From: a virus
IMG/VR virus record: IMGVR_UViG_3300018424_000307
Coordinates: 1-21,265 of that record
DNA length: 21,265 nt
Reading direction: 5' to 3' (one strand)
The notes beneath the pieces were generated by a model. The model worked only from the letters and a program-made list of their open reading frames with translations. It made no database searches and was not told the DNA's origin. The first letter of the stretch is position 1. Every line of letters starts with the position of its first letter. A program made the position numbers and the translations under genes. This document shows, in pieces, positions 1 to 7,210 of this stretch.

Positions 1-584
1 ATTTCTTGGCCAACGGTGCCGACTTGACCCGTGGCTTCTATTCCTGTAACGGTGACGTTTGTTTCTACCTCTACCGAAACAACGCCAACAAACACTTGCG
101 CTCTGCTTGGCGCTGTTATGGCTACGTTGGCATCGCCAATTATCGCCACAGATCCAACGGAAGTGGTGCCAGACAGCCCCGTTACGGGGACATTGGCATT
201 ACCAATAATTGAAACCGGGCCTATTTCCCCGGTGGCCGCAACCCCTGTAACAGATACGTTGGTTTCACCCGTTGCAGTTGCAGAACCTGCCGCTCCAGTA
301 GCCTCAACCCCTGTAACCGATACATTGGCTGCACCCGTTATGGTTACCGAATCTACCGCCCCAGTGGCCTCAACCCCTGTAACCGATACATTGCCCGTTC
401 CCGTTGCGGTTACAGAACCTACCGCTCCAGTGGCCTCAACCCCTGTAACCGATACAAAAGAATCCGACGCTATGGTTACAGAACCAACGGCTCCGGTAGC
501 GGCAACCCCGGTTACTACAACCGGTTCTATTCCAGCTTGGCTGGAAAACGCTACTTCGGCAAAACTGGCGGCGGAAAAAGCCAT
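1..584 (-). CDS. 22-residue-repeat virion protein, C-terminus beyond left edge
   Basis: An open frame starts at ATG 584-582 and runs off the window without a stop, giving 194 visible codons. The start has an AGAGGA Shine-Dalgarno 8 nt upstream and lies just after the stop of the preceding gene. The N-terminus reads MAFSAASFAEVAFSSQ. From about residue 25 the protein is a series of 22-residue units of the form VTGVxATGxxGSVTxxGxxNVS; four or five are near-identical and later ones diverge. The DNA repeats at exactly 66 nt (at about 235, 301, 367, 433 and 499). Val/Thr/Gly alternation suggests repeated beta-strands, as in phage fibre or spike proteins. Such repeats are familiar in marine phage structural proteins, but I cannot name a family. 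A role on the virion surface is inferred from the neighbouring fibre-like genes. The length is unknown because the end lies outside. Confidence 0.85.
   Translation of the reverse strand, partial: MAFSAASFAEVAFSSQAGIEPVVVTGVAATGAVGSVTIASDSFVSVTGVEATGAVGSVTATGTGNVSVTGVEATGAVDSVTITGAANVSVTGVEATGAAGSATATGETNVSVTGVAATGEIGPVSIIGNANVPVTGLSGTTSVGSVAIIGDANVAITAPSRAQVFVGVVSVEVETNVTVTGIEATGQVGTVGQE
235..515 (-). repeat. 66-nt in-frame tandem repeat
   Basis: The phrase GCCTCAACCCCTGTAACC, or a close variant, recurs at 235, 301, 367, 433 and 499, exactly 66 nt apart. It encodes the 22-residue units of the left-edge protein on the minus strand. More diverged copies continue toward position 1, with at least one 3-nt length change. 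Because the unit is a multiple of three, copy number can change without breaking the frame. Confidence 0.85.
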
Positions 585-585
585 T

Positions 586-861
586 TTATGCGTCCTCTGA
601 CGCTATGGTTATGCGGGCCCTTGCCACATCGTTCATGTGTGATTTCTTACAATGATTTTTTTCAAATACAAAAGCCGCGCAATCAAGAACTACACGCATT
701 GCTCCCCAGAACCAGTGTGATCGTTGTCGCCATGCGCGACCCGATACGGACTCGTTTGGGTTTTCGCTAATGAAAAAAACCACGTTAATTAGCTGGGATA
801 TCGCATCTCCAATGTGCCGGAAATAACTTATTACAACGTTAGTGATACTTTTTTGTGCCAC
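586..861 (-). CDS. Small conserved phage protein of unknown function (91 aa)
   Basis: The GTG start at 861 is set by a strong GGAGG five nt upstream, in the 11-nt gap after the previous gene. The protein has a central block NPNESVSGRAWR and a C-terminal block FEKNHCKKSH. These resemble a small phage protein family I recall with a (D/N)ETxSxRAWR...KNHCxKS pattern, often found near tail-fibre or lysis genes. A hydrophobic stretch QLINVVFFI lies at about residues 23-31, but it is too short for a confident membrane segment. The single Cys and paired His could be structural or metal-binding, which is untested. The function is unknown. It sits between a tail-assembly-like gene and the repeat protein. 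Confidence 0.75.
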   Translation of the reverse strand: MAQKSITNVVISYFRHIGDAISQLINVVFFISENPNESVSGRAWRQRSHWFWGAMRVVLDCAAFVFEKNHCKKSHMNDVARARITIASEDA

Positions 862-872
862 AGCTACCTCCC

Positions 873-1376
873 TTACAGAGTTTCGGCAAACTCAAACAGA
901 TCGTCCATTGCCTCGTCATCCAAGCCGAGCGCAGGCATCATTACTGCGACCCATACAGAGTTGCGCTCTACCGTAGAAGCGTACTCCCACTCAATCTGCA
1001 CCTTTGACTTATCTGGCTCTGGTATCAAAGCAAGCGCGTCCTGTATCTGCGGTAGGTAGCCTTGAGCCAGTAGAGCCAAGCGAGCCTGCCGCATCGTGAC
1101 AACCATAGTGCTACGCTTTTCTTCTGGCGTCCTGTCCCTACCGGTGTACGTCTGCCACCATTCGCCGTTGCGCTCCTCAATAGGGCCGCGCTCGACCAAA
1201 TCGAACGCCGTTTGCGAGTCGTGATTCAGTGGGTAAACATTGTATTCCGCAAGCGTTTCGTCAGGCACCACCGCAGGAAAAGACACGTTTGGATTGTCTT
1301 TTTTTACTTGGTCAAATGTGCAAGCGGTAGCCGCTCCATCAACGACTTTGCAGTATGGAAATTCAAAATACGTCAT
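873..1376 (-). CDS. Tail-fibre-assembly-like protein (167 aa)
   Basis: The N-terminal half (about residues 1-95) is an aromatic-rich domain ending in NGEWWQTYTGRDRTPEEKR. The C-terminal half is a helical block starting MRQARLALLAQGYLPQ, followed by PDKSKVQIEWEYASTVERNS and a final LGLDDEAMDDLFEFAETL. This C-terminal signature (RQARLALL ... QIEWEYA..V.R.S ... LGL.....D.LF..A..L) is characteristic of small phage proteins encoded next to tail fibres and often annotated as tail assembly or fibre chaperone proteins. The start overlaps the upstream stop by 1 nt (TAATG). The context, directly after two fibre-like genes, fits a fibre chaperone, but the biochemical role is inferred. Confidence 0.7.
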   Translation of the reverse strand: MTYFEFPYCKVVDGAATACTFDQVKKDNPNVSFPAVVPDETLAEYNVYPLNHDSQTAFDLVERGPIEERNGEWWQTYTGRDRTPEEKRSTMVVTMRQARLALLAQGYLPQIQDALALIPEPDKSKVQIEWEYASTVERNSVWVAVMMPALGLDDEAMDDLFEFAETL

Positions 1377-2041
1377 TAATTGTAAATCCTTATAATTGCC
1401 CCGCCGTTGAAGTCTCCAGCAGTGGTTACTGTATGCGCTACCGTTCCTGATGCGCCAGTTTTGTAGCTTACCCTACAGGCCCAACCCTGCGTCCCGCCGC
1501 CTTTACCTGTAGTAAAAGATTGGCTGAAAGCCGATGTAAACCCAGATGGAGTGCTGGGTATGCTCCCGGTTCCAGTGCTCAAAGTTTGCGTTGTTTCGTA
1601 AATAACGATCACATCGTCTGTTGTTACGGAAGACACCGATATGCTACCGCTAGTTGCCGCATCAACCGACGTATTTGCGCCACCATCAACAGCCAAAATG
1701 CCATATCCCGCTTCTCTACCGCCGCTCTCCGTCATGTTCAATGTGCCGCCGCTACTCACTGGGGCGCTGGAAGCTATGTTTAGGTAGTCGTTTCCACTTG
1801 ACCCCGTTGTAGCGCCTTGGGCAATAACGCCAGTTAGCGATCCCAGACTTGATGTGCCGCCGTAGGAATAAAAACTAAGTTCGTCTGCAATTTTCCCTTG
1901 TGAAAAAAGCAACACAAAATCGTCGGTAGACACTGTGATGGTTCCGGTACTCCCGCCACCCCCCGTCCCCTGCGTGGCGTCTACAAAGCTGATAGGGCTA
2001 CCTTTAGGTATCGCCGCCCTTATCATTTTATTTCTAAGCAT
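1376..2041 (-). CDS. Beta-rich tail or fibre-like structural protein (221 aa)
   Basis: After a short basic N-terminus (MLRNKMIRAAIPKG) the protein is rich in Ser, Thr and Gly with regular hydrophobic alternation, and ends in GDFNGGAIIRIYN. A GTGGGGSTGTITV linker at about residues 24-36 looks flexible. The composition fits a secreted or virion beta-sandwich such as a fibre head or adhesin. I recognise no catalytic motif. It follows the 381-aa fibre-like gene with a 1-nt TAATG overlap and has only a weak ribosome site (AGGCG), so it is probably translated by coupling. Met6 is an alternative start. Tail-tip or receptor-binding function is inferred from position and composition. Confidence 0.7.
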   Translation of the reverse strand: MLRNKMIRAAIPKGSPISFVDATQGTGGGGSTGTITVSTDDFVLLFSQGKIADELSFYSYGGTSSLGSLTGVIAQGATTGSSGNDYLNIASSAPVSSGGTLNMTESGGREAGYGILAVDGGANTSVDAATSGSISVSSVTTDDVIVIYETTQTLSTGTGSIPSTPSGFTSAFSQSFTTGKGGGTQGWACRVSYKTGASGTVAHTVTTAGDFNGGAIIRIYN

Positions 2042-3186
2042 TACGCCGCGCCTACAAATGCGCCGTACAAAGTGCCATTAACGTGCCACAGTTCAATGAT
2101 GTTATAGCCCGTCGTTTCAAGCGTAGGAGCAGAACCACCAACCCATGTGGTCGTAGGCCATGTGACTGTATAAGCAGAACCGTCATCAATCATCAGCGTG
2201 ACATACTCGCCGTCTGCGAGAGACTCCGTGAACGTCGTGTTTGCGGATAGCGTTTTGTATTGGATCGTGCCGTTGCTGGGATCAATCACCGTACCCGTTA
2301 AGCTGTACTGCTGTTCCTCGATGGCGTTTTGAAATTGCACCGTGCCGCTGGAATCAATCGTGATCGCTGTGCTGGTGGCGTTATCGTCGATGCCCGTTGA
2401 GGCAAAGTTGGTAAACGTGCCGGTAACGCCTATCTCGCTGGCGCTATTTTTGAACAAAAGTTGTGCGCCGCCATCTCGCTGAATTGACAAGCCGCCAACC
2501 CCGCCGCTTGACATACTAATTGTGCCATCGTTACTGCCATCTAGCTTAATAGTGGGGTTGGTTGCCACCCCGTTAGTGCTTTGTATTCTTAGCGTCGGGG
2601 CGACATCACCGCTAACAATATCCACAAGGTTTGCAGGCGCAGCGGTTCCAATGCCGATCTGCTGTGAGGAGTCAATCGTGATCGCGGTGCTTACGGCGTT
2701 ATCGTCGATACCGGTAGAGGTGAAGGTGCCATTGGCCGTTAAGTTGCCGCAGATCACCGTGGTGAACGTGCCTGCGGCGGCTATGGTGCCCCCGATGGTA
2801 GTGCCGTCAGCCGTGCCGCCGCTAAGAGTAAACGTCTTGATTGTTTGGCCGACCAAATCCCCCGCCGCATCAAGATACACCGACTTATCCGCAGGGTACG
2901 TAATAAACACGTTTTTTTCCCCGGCTTGAAGATTTACCGCGCTACCCGCGTTAGAGCTAGCAAGGACCGTGGTCCGTGTTAAGGTGTTCCCCCCAGAGGC
3001 ATACGTGCCAAGGCCTACCTCAAAGTCGTCGTTACCATCGTCCACGATTGCGTAGTAAGTGGTGTCGGTATCTGAAAGAACAGAGGAAAACGTCACAAAA
3101 TTATCCGCCGCGCCACCTAAAGTGATCGCCCCGGTTCCTGTAGAGGTAGTGGTTTCCTTTACCCGATCTTTAACGACAAGAGCCAT
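2041..3186 (-). CDS. Tail-fibre-like virion protein (381 aa)
   Basis: The N-terminal ~110 residues (from VVKDRVKETTTSTGTG through NVFITYPADKSVYLD) match a domain very common at the start of tail-fibre-like proteins in phage metagenomes. The middle is a repetitive beta region. The phrase TGIDDNA(V/T)STAITIDSS occurs twice, about 110 residues apart, once followed by QQIGIGTAAP, a signature of trimeric phage fibre shafts. The C-terminal ~85 residues end in YNIIELWHVNGTLYGAFVGAA, a common fibre tip type. The likely role is a trimeric tail or side fibre contributing to host recognition. No peptidase or chaperone domain is visible. It lies 2 nt after the 149-aa structural gene. Confidence 0.8.
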   Translation of the reverse strand: MALVVKDRVKETTTSTGTGAITLGGAADNFVTFSSVLSDTDTTYYAIVDDGNDDFEVGLGTYASGGNTLTRTTVLASSNAGSAVNLQAGEKNVFITYPADKSVYLDAAGDLVGQTIKTFTLSGGTADGTTIGGTIAAAGTFTTVICGNLTANGTFTSTGIDDNAVSTAITIDSSQQIGIGTAAPANLVDIVSGDVAPTLRIQSTNGVATNPTIKLDGSNDGTISMSSGGVGGLSIQRDGGAQLLFKNSASEIGVTGTFTNFASTGIDDNATSTAITIDSSGTVQFQNAIEEQQYSLTGTVIDPSNGTIQYKTLSANTTFTESLADGEYVTLMIDDGSAYTVTWPTTTWVGGSAPTLETTGYNIIELWHVNGTLYGAFVGAA

Positions 3187-3188
3187 TT

Positions 3189-3638
3189 TTACGCAATCCT
3201 GATAATGGCGTTAGACGCATCCGCAGTGGGGAATACAATTGTAAAGTCGCCCGCACTGGAAGACTTGTCTGAGCCAAAGTCCAAAACAAGAACCGTATTG
3301 GTTGTGCCAGTTCCAGCACCCGCAGTGGTGTTATAGATCAACGCGCCATGAGCATCAGTAATCGTTGCAGTGCTAAACGTCAGGTCAGCAAAATCAGTCA
3401 GCGCCGTGGTGCTTGAAGTGGTCGGCGTTATGTTAGTCAGCGTACCGCCGCCTGCCGTGTAGCCCGTGCCAACGATTTCATCAGTTGCCGTATAGTCCGT
3501 GGTGGCGGCGGTAAAGCTGGCATTGTTGTCGTACAAAGCAAGCTTAAACGTGTCCCCGGTGCCGGTTGTAAAATTGTGCTGTGCTTCCATCAGTTCTTTT
3601 TTGAAGGAAGTGCACATAAAGTTGCCAGTAAAAGCCAT
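3189..3638 (-). CDS. Conserved phage structural protein (149 aa)
   Basis: It starts MAFTGNFMCTSFKKELMEAQHNF and continues with TGDTFKLALYDNNASF, a pattern I recognise from small beta-rich proteins widespread in marine and other phage structural modules. The middle holds VGTGYTAGGGTLTNI and the end a short beta segment, IRIA. There is no signal peptide or membrane segment. It lies between the 96-aa conserved gene (1-nt gap) and the 381-aa fibre-like gene. A virion or tail component is likely. The exact place in the particle cannot be told from sequence. Confidence 0.75.
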   Translation of the reverse strand: MAFTGNFMCTSFKKELMEAQHNFTTGTGDTFKLALYDNNASFTAATTDYTATDEIVGTGYTAGGGTLTNITPTTSSTTALTDFADLTFSTATITDAHGALIYNTTAGAGTGTTNTVLVLDFGSDKSSSAGDFTIVFPTADASNAIIRIA

Positions 3639-3639
3639 A

Positions 3640-3930
3640 TCAGAGTCTCCTAATCATTTCGGCTAAATCTTTATGCCCCGCATCACACAGGGCATTGAAG
3701 GTTGTCGTCCTATCGCTTTGAACCATTTCCTTCATATAAAAAACAAGAACAGACCTAATGTGTTTTTGAAACGCTTCGGCCTGATCTCTGATGACAGGAG
3801 GGGCGTTGTCAGAAACACTTATGATCTTGGATAAGCACCGTTCTGCTATTTCTTCTGGAGAAAAGCCACGATGGTTGGTCGTATGAACTTCAACGATCCC
3901 CGCCCCTATTTTACTCTCTTGGCCCATCAT
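3640..3930 (-). CDS. Conserved small phage protein near neck genes (96 aa)
   Basis: The protein is predominantly helical after a short N-terminus: GFSPEEIAERCLSKIISVSDNAPPVIRDQAEAF followed in the same chain by IRSVLVFYMKEMVQSDRTT. This organisation (PEE.A......KIISV......IR.QA.AF....R.V...YM...V.SDRTT) recurs in many phages directly beside adaptor or neck genes. The function is not established. Two ATG codons are adjacent (3930 and 3927); the first overlaps the upstream stop (ATGA) and was chosen. The C-terminal phrase ALCDAGHKDL resembles the C-terminus of the 189-aa protein at 6641-7210. Confidence 0.75.
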   Translation of the reverse strand: MMGQESKIGAGIVEVHTTNHRGFSPEEIAERCLSKIISVSDNAPPVIRDQAEAFQKHIRSVLVFYMKEMVQSDRTTTFNALCDAGHKDLAEMIRRL

Positions 3931-4577
3931 TGTTTAGGCCTTATGAGCATACCTGTGCGGTAGTTGTCGGTTACTTCTTTCGACTCGCCAAACTGTTTCA
4001 GACCAGAAAGCGCCATTTGGAATTGTTGCTGATAGTTTTGAAGGACATCCGGCTCACCTTTCATAAAGGTGTACGCCTCAATCAAAGTGCCATACAACAG
4101 CGCAAACGGAGCGTTTTCCGACAACCAAGACTGCTGGTTGTCTGAAAGGGCCGTCAAGCTCTGCGGGCGATAGTAATAGTGAAGCTCCACCACGTAGCTA
4201 TTGTCCGGCGTGGGGCTAATGACAAAATTGTCTCGGTCAAACAAAGCGTAATATTTAGGAGACCCCGTCGTAGAAGCCTTTGGACCAAACTCCTGCAAGA
4301 AGTTAACATCTTTGTAGTCCAAAAAGTTCTTGTTGCCGTCACCGTCCGTCCAAGACAATGAAAACGGAGATAAAAAATCCGATGGGCAGCCTAAATATTC
4401 TGCTCCAGAAGTCATGTTTCCCGTGGCGTTTTTGCGGAAATCCGTCAGTTGGACAAGCTTAAGTAGCTTTTCTTCCGCATTGCGGATAAACACGGGAAGA
4501 TTATTGACGAACGTGCTTTCGTCGTTTTCCGTGTAATCTTGTACCGCCTGCTTTAATTCACCGTATGTGAAACTCAT
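3927..4577 (-). CDS. Phage adaptor / neck protein, SU10-adaptor-like (216 aa)
   Basis: It starts MSFTYGELKQAVQDYTENDE and continues with FIRNAEEKLLKLVQL, a helical N-terminus typical of phage head-tail adaptors that dock under the portal. A beta-rich middle domain follows (YLGCPSDFLSPFSLSW, SPKYYALFDRDNFVISPTP, YVVELHYYYRP), then C-terminal helices (APFALLYGTLIEAYTFMKGE) that would embrace the connector. This layout matches the adaptor family named after phage SU10, and length is in the usual range. It probably forms a 12-mer ring between portal and tail. ATGA overlaps on both sides indicate tight coupling with its neighbours. Confidence 0.75.
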   Translation of the reverse strand: MSFTYGELKQAVQDYTENDESTFVNNLPVFIRNAEEKLLKLVQLTDFRKNATGNMTSGAEYLGCPSDFLSPFSLSWTDGDGNKNFLDYKDVNFLQEFGPKASTTGSPKYYALFDRDNFVISPTPDNSYVVELHYYYRPQSLTALSDNQQSWLSENAPFALLYGTLIEAYTFMKGEPDVLQNYQQQFQMALSGLKQFGESKEVTDNYRTGMLIRPKQ

Positions 4578-4879
4578 GTTGTTGTTACCGTAACGGAGCC
4601 ACAGATGCCGTAAACCACTGTGGGTCTAAAAGGAGGGCCAAAAACAAGCGGCACGGCCACCGGTACGTCCAAGGGCTCAACCCGGTCAGGGCGTGGGTTT
4701 CGCAACGCCTCCGGGTCTATCGCTTTACGTCGGGGCTCAAGCTGGGGGTGTTTAGGCTCGTATTCGTCCGGCCCTACCAACATGCCCGTCCACTCCCGCT
4801 TCATCTCGTTAAGCTTGTAGCGCTGTCCCGAGCGATCCGAAATGCCGTAAGCAAATTTTCCTGAAGCAAAGTTACCCAT
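4574..4879 (-). CDS. Conserved small phage protein between two connector genes (101 aa)
   Basis: The N-terminus MGNFASGKFAYGISDRSGQR is followed by RREW-like and EYEPKHPQLEPRRK phrases. I recognise this pattern (AYGISDRSG, then KHPQLEPRR and a DPEALRNPRPD tail) as a conserved small protein in marine phage neck modules. The aromatic-basic N-terminal half is followed by a Pro/Val-rich C-terminus ending VTVTTT. It has no obvious enzyme motif or membrane segment. It is sandwiched between the gp4-like and SU10-adaptor-like genes, with a 4-nt overlap to the latter, so a minor neck or virion component is a reasonable inference, but the function is unknown. Confidence 0.75.
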   Translation of the reverse strand: MGNFASGKFAYGISDRSGQRYKLNEMKREWTGMLVGPDEYEPKHPQLEPRRKAIDPEALRNPRPDRVEPLDVPVAVPLVFGPPFRPTVVYGICGSVTVTTT

Positions 4880-4881
4880 GA

Positions 4882-5547
4882 CTATGGCCTCTGATATGCC
4901 ATTGTCGGCTGAACATTAAACGACGCACGGTCTCTATCCTCAGAAGCCGCCCTCTCAAACTCTTCTTCATACACCGCCTTCAAAAGCTGAACCCTATCGG
5001 GAGCCCGCTTCATGGCAATGTAGTAAGCCAAGCCTGCCGCCAAACACGGATAAAACCGGAAAGGAATATCCATTGTGTTAGTGTACGTGTCCGCATCGTC
5101 TATACGCACAAGCTTGTCAATAATGACCGTATCTGTGCTGTTTTCAGGGACCGGCCACAGCTTAAGCGTGGGATTGATCTGCCGGTCCACAAAAAACTGT
5201 GACGGGCGGGCTTGCTGAGTCTTATTGGGGATATTGATGTAGTCGCTACGACTAATTCTATCAAGCGCGTAATCCGTGCTACTGCGACGGACCACCGCGT
5301 TCAAAATATCAATAGTAGACGCGCCTAAGTTGTAATCCCCAGTGCCCTGCGTAAGGGTTACCGTAGTCTGCTCAATGGTCCACTGATTAAGGCCCCGATT
5401 AGCCCAATCGGCAAGCATTAGGTTTAAAGACCGTTTTGCCGTCTTAAGGTCATAGCCGGTGCGGACCTCAAGTCCGCACCGCTCAAAGGCCTCTTCGATG
5501 TAATCGCTTACATCCAGTTCAAAATCAGTGGAGCCAGAAACAGCCAT
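4882..5547 (-). CDS. P22 gp4-like tail accessory / DNA-stabilisation protein (221 aa)
   Basis: After a short N-terminus the protein reads LDVSDYIEEAFERCGLEVRTGYDLKTA in two adjacent segments, then RSLNLMLADWANRGLNQWTI. This helical start is typical of P22 tail accessory factor gp4-like proteins, which bind below the portal and close the packaged head. A beta-rich middle follows (GDYNLGASTIDILNAVVRR, PTLKLWPVPENSTD), and then helices FYPCLAAGLAYYIAMKRAPDR with an acidic-basic tail. Length is close to P22 gp4 (about 166) plus an extension. Together with the 216-aa adaptor this gives two stacked neck proteins. The assignment is by fold-like pattern, not alignment. Confidence 0.7.
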   Translation of the reverse strand: MAVSGSTDFELDVSDYIEEAFERCGLEVRTGYDLKTAKRSLNLMLADWANRGLNQWTIEQTTVTLTQGTGDYNLGASTIDILNAVVRRSSTDYALDRISRSDYINIPNKTQQARPSQFFVDRQINPTLKLWPVPENSTDTVIIDKLVRIDDADTYTNTMDIPFRFYPCLAAGLAYYIAMKRAPDRVQLLKAVYEEEFERAASEDRDRASFNVQPTMAYQRP

Positions 5548-5550
5548 CAG

Positions 5551-6660
5551 TTAGCGGCCCCTTTTAACTGCGCCATAACCGCGCTTGGCCGCGCCACAGC
5601 CCACAGCACCACCGCTACGCATTTTCTTAACAGGACCCCCGCGCATTTTCTTAACAGGACCCCCGCGCATTTTCTTAACAGGACCGCCACGCGCTTTTTT
5701 GATTGGGCGGCTGGGAAGCAGATTTCCTTCCTCATCTCGCCCAACTGCTGTGTATTTGCTTTTGCTTGCTGGGTTAGTCGGGCGGACAGAACTCGTTTGT
5801 TTAGTTGACGTACTAGACGAGGTTTTTCTGCTGGTTCCGCTAGAAGGCAATCTTTTTGTTTTTTCCTGCTTAGTAACCGAGCCGCCACGAGCTTTTTTCT
5901 GCGGCGGATAAATTTCCTCTATTGTTACGGTGCCCCCGGGGAACATTTGGCCAAAAACTGTTGGATCAACACTTTTTAGTTTCGTCGCCAACTCGCTTTG
6001 GCTTTTTGAGCCCGCAATTTTCTGCGGTTTATACTTTCCTGTTCCCGTTTTCTTGGACTTCGCTGCGCTGTAATCTTCGCCAATTTGCTGTAAATCGCGA
6101 CGATTAAGGCCATGCTCGCGTTTCATAAGATCAAAGTTGACTGAGGCGGGTCCACCCTTTGCTTTTTTGACAGGTTTTTTTCTACGTGGTTTCGTTACCG
6201 CGCCGCCGCGAGCTTTACCCTCTGGTTCTGGTTCTGGCCCCATGGGGTAAATCTTCTCCATCGGCACCTTGCCCTTTACCCCCATTGCTGACGCAATTTG
6301 GTCATAAAGCTGTTGACTAATGCGCGGGCCTACCTCCGTCGATCCTTTCTCATATTCTCGATTTTTGCCAAGCGTATCCATTGCTGTTGTCAAATTTGCA
6401 AATTGAGAATGGTTTAACAGGGAGTCATCAAGCGCTGTTTGAGTAATATAAGGACTAAGGCGATTCCCCATTTCTGATCCAATCATGGGCCCACCCTTTC
6501 CTTTTTTGACAGGTTTTTTCTTCACAGCACCACCGCTACGCATTCTGGGCGGTTTTGCTTTTGCTTTAGGGGGCGCTTTAACTCCACGTTTTTCGGGAAA
6601 TCGTTTTGGCTTTGGAGTTATTCTCTTTTTTGGCCCTACTTTAGGTTTGATGCCCGGCAT
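5551..6660 (-). CDS. Lys/Arg-rich modular repeat protein with RGGxV motifs (369 aa)
   Basis: A very basic protein. Globular-looking blocks (about residues 56-145 and 172-252) alternate with Lys/Arg linkers containing [RK]GG[APS]V. The first two blocks end alike, EKIYPM...KARGGAVTK and EEIYPPQKKARGGSVTK, suggesting internal duplication. Residues 307-319 read GRDEEGNLLPSRP, a phrase repeated in the 517-aa protein near the right edge. The C-terminus has three near-perfect 8-residue repeats (KKMRGGPV) and ends GCGAAKRGYGAVKRGR. No enzyme motif is visible. It sits just upstream of the neck genes. Nucleic acid binding or being a DNA-associated or ejected virion protein is possible from the charge, but unproven. 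Its start overlaps the preceding gene by 20 nt. Confidence 0.75.
   Translation of the reverse strand: MPGIKPKVGPKKRITPKPKRFPEKRGVKAPPKAKAKPPRMRSGGAVKKKPVKKGKGGPMIGSEMGNRLSPYITQTALDDSLLNHSQFANLTTAMDTLGKNREYEKGSTEVGPRISQQLYDQIASAMGVKGKVPMEKIYPMGPEPEPEGKARGGAVTKPRRKKPVKKAKGGPASVNFDLMKREHGLNRRDLQQIGEDYSAAKSKKTGTGKYKPQKIAGSKSQSELATKLKSVDPTVFGQMFPGGTVTIEEIYPPQKKARGGSVTKQEKTKRLPSSGTSRKTSSSTSTKQTSSVRPTNPASKSKYTAVGRDEEGNLLPSRPIKKARGGPVKKMRGGPVKKMRGGPVKKMRSGGAVGCGAAKRGYGAVKRGR
5618..5689 (-). repeat. Three 24-nt tandem repeats encoding KKMRGGPV
   Basis: Units at 5618-5641, 5642-5665 and 5666-5689; the first two are identical and the third differs at two positions near its end. They lie in the C-terminal part of the 369-aa protein and preserve the frame. 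Near identity at DNA level points to recent duplication or active copy-number change. Confidence 0.9.
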
Positions 6661-7210
6661 CGCATAATCTCCTGTGTAAAGATTGTCTTTTGTTCCAAAG
6701 ATTTGCAGTTGAAACTTCTTTCATGTACTGCTCATAATACCCTTTTTCTCTTAGTTTTTCCGCAGCTATTTCTAGCTTAGAAAGCCTTTGAATAAACGTA
6801 ATTGCGTACAAATCCTCCACTAAATGGGGAAACGTTTGGTCAAAAACCTCCTCGTCTTGATCATCCTCCGGGTGGAATCCCATAACCCACAGGTCTTTTT
6901 GAATAAAAATACCCATGGATATGGCGTCATTGATGCCATCTAAATACTCGTGATATTTCTCCGGGTCTTCTTCGTAAAACAACTCAACGTAACAAACTAC
7001 GTCAAATTTGTCGTCAAACTGAGATAAAGCCGTGTACAGGCCTTGTTTTTGGTCAGAATAGCTAAATGAAAATCCTACGCGACCATCTGCCCATGCCTTT
7101 TTAGCATAAGGACATGCTGGAAGATTGTTGAAAAACGGGTGAGGAGTTTCAAGCGCGTGGCTAGACCAACCCCGTATTTCCTGTTGAATTTGTTGCTCTA
7201 GCTCTAGCAT
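6641..7210 (-). CDS. Conserved protein with NLPACPYAKKA motif, function unknown (189 aa)
   Basis: The N-terminal helix is followed by HPFFNNLPACPYAKKAWADG (about residues 24-43) with one Cys (C33) in a LPxCPYAKKA loop, a conserved arrangement I recall from proteins in marine phages and bacteria of unknown role. The middle (FDVVCYVELFYEEDPEKYHE, then ISMGIFIQKDLWVMGFHPED) looks like an alpha/beta fold, with an acidic stretch EDDQDEE. The C-terminus is helical and basic, ending LHRRLCDAGHQT. It has no signal peptide. Unlike its neighbours it looks like a compact soluble enzyme or binding protein. Redox or metal chemistry at C33 is conceivable but unproven. It overlaps the next gene by 20 nt. 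Confidence 0.7.
   Translation of the reverse strand: MLELEQQIQQEIRGWSSHALETPHPFFNNLPACPYAKKAWADGRVGFSFSYSDQKQGLYTALSQFDDKFDVVCYVELFYEEDPEKYHEYLDGINDAISMGIFIQKDLWVMGFHPEDDQDEEVFDQTFPHLVEDLYAITFIQRLSKLEIAAEKLREKGYYEQYMKEVSTANLWNKRQSLHRRLCDAGHQT

Noticed and set aside
235-515. CRISPR-like array from evenly spaced repeats at the left edge
   Set aside because: Repeats are contiguous protein-coding units with similar spacers; the 66-nt units lie in one open frame with no CRISPR repeat palindromes or cas genes.
31-600. Long plus-strand open frame (Pro/Val/Thr-rich, 189 codons)
   Set aside because: It is the antisense reading of the 66-nt repeat gene on the minus strand; the repeat period being a multiple of three keeps it open. 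No plus-strand ribosome site supports it and every other gene is on the minus strand.
2522-2929. Plus-strand open frame opposite the fibre gene
   Set aside because: Hydrophobic low-complexity shadow of the Thr/Gly/Ala-rich fibre gene, without own signals.
5547-5888. Minus-strand 113-codon frame overlapping the 369-aa gene
   Set aside because: Out-of-frame shadow of the KKMRGGPV repeats; it repeats LLRKCAGV for the same reason and has no ribosome site.
6641-6660. Possible programmed frameshift between the 189-aa and 369-aa genes (20-nt overlap)
   Set aside because: No slippery heptamer or following structure is evident; the downstream ATG start (MPGIKPKVG) is good, so ordinary coupled initiation explains it.
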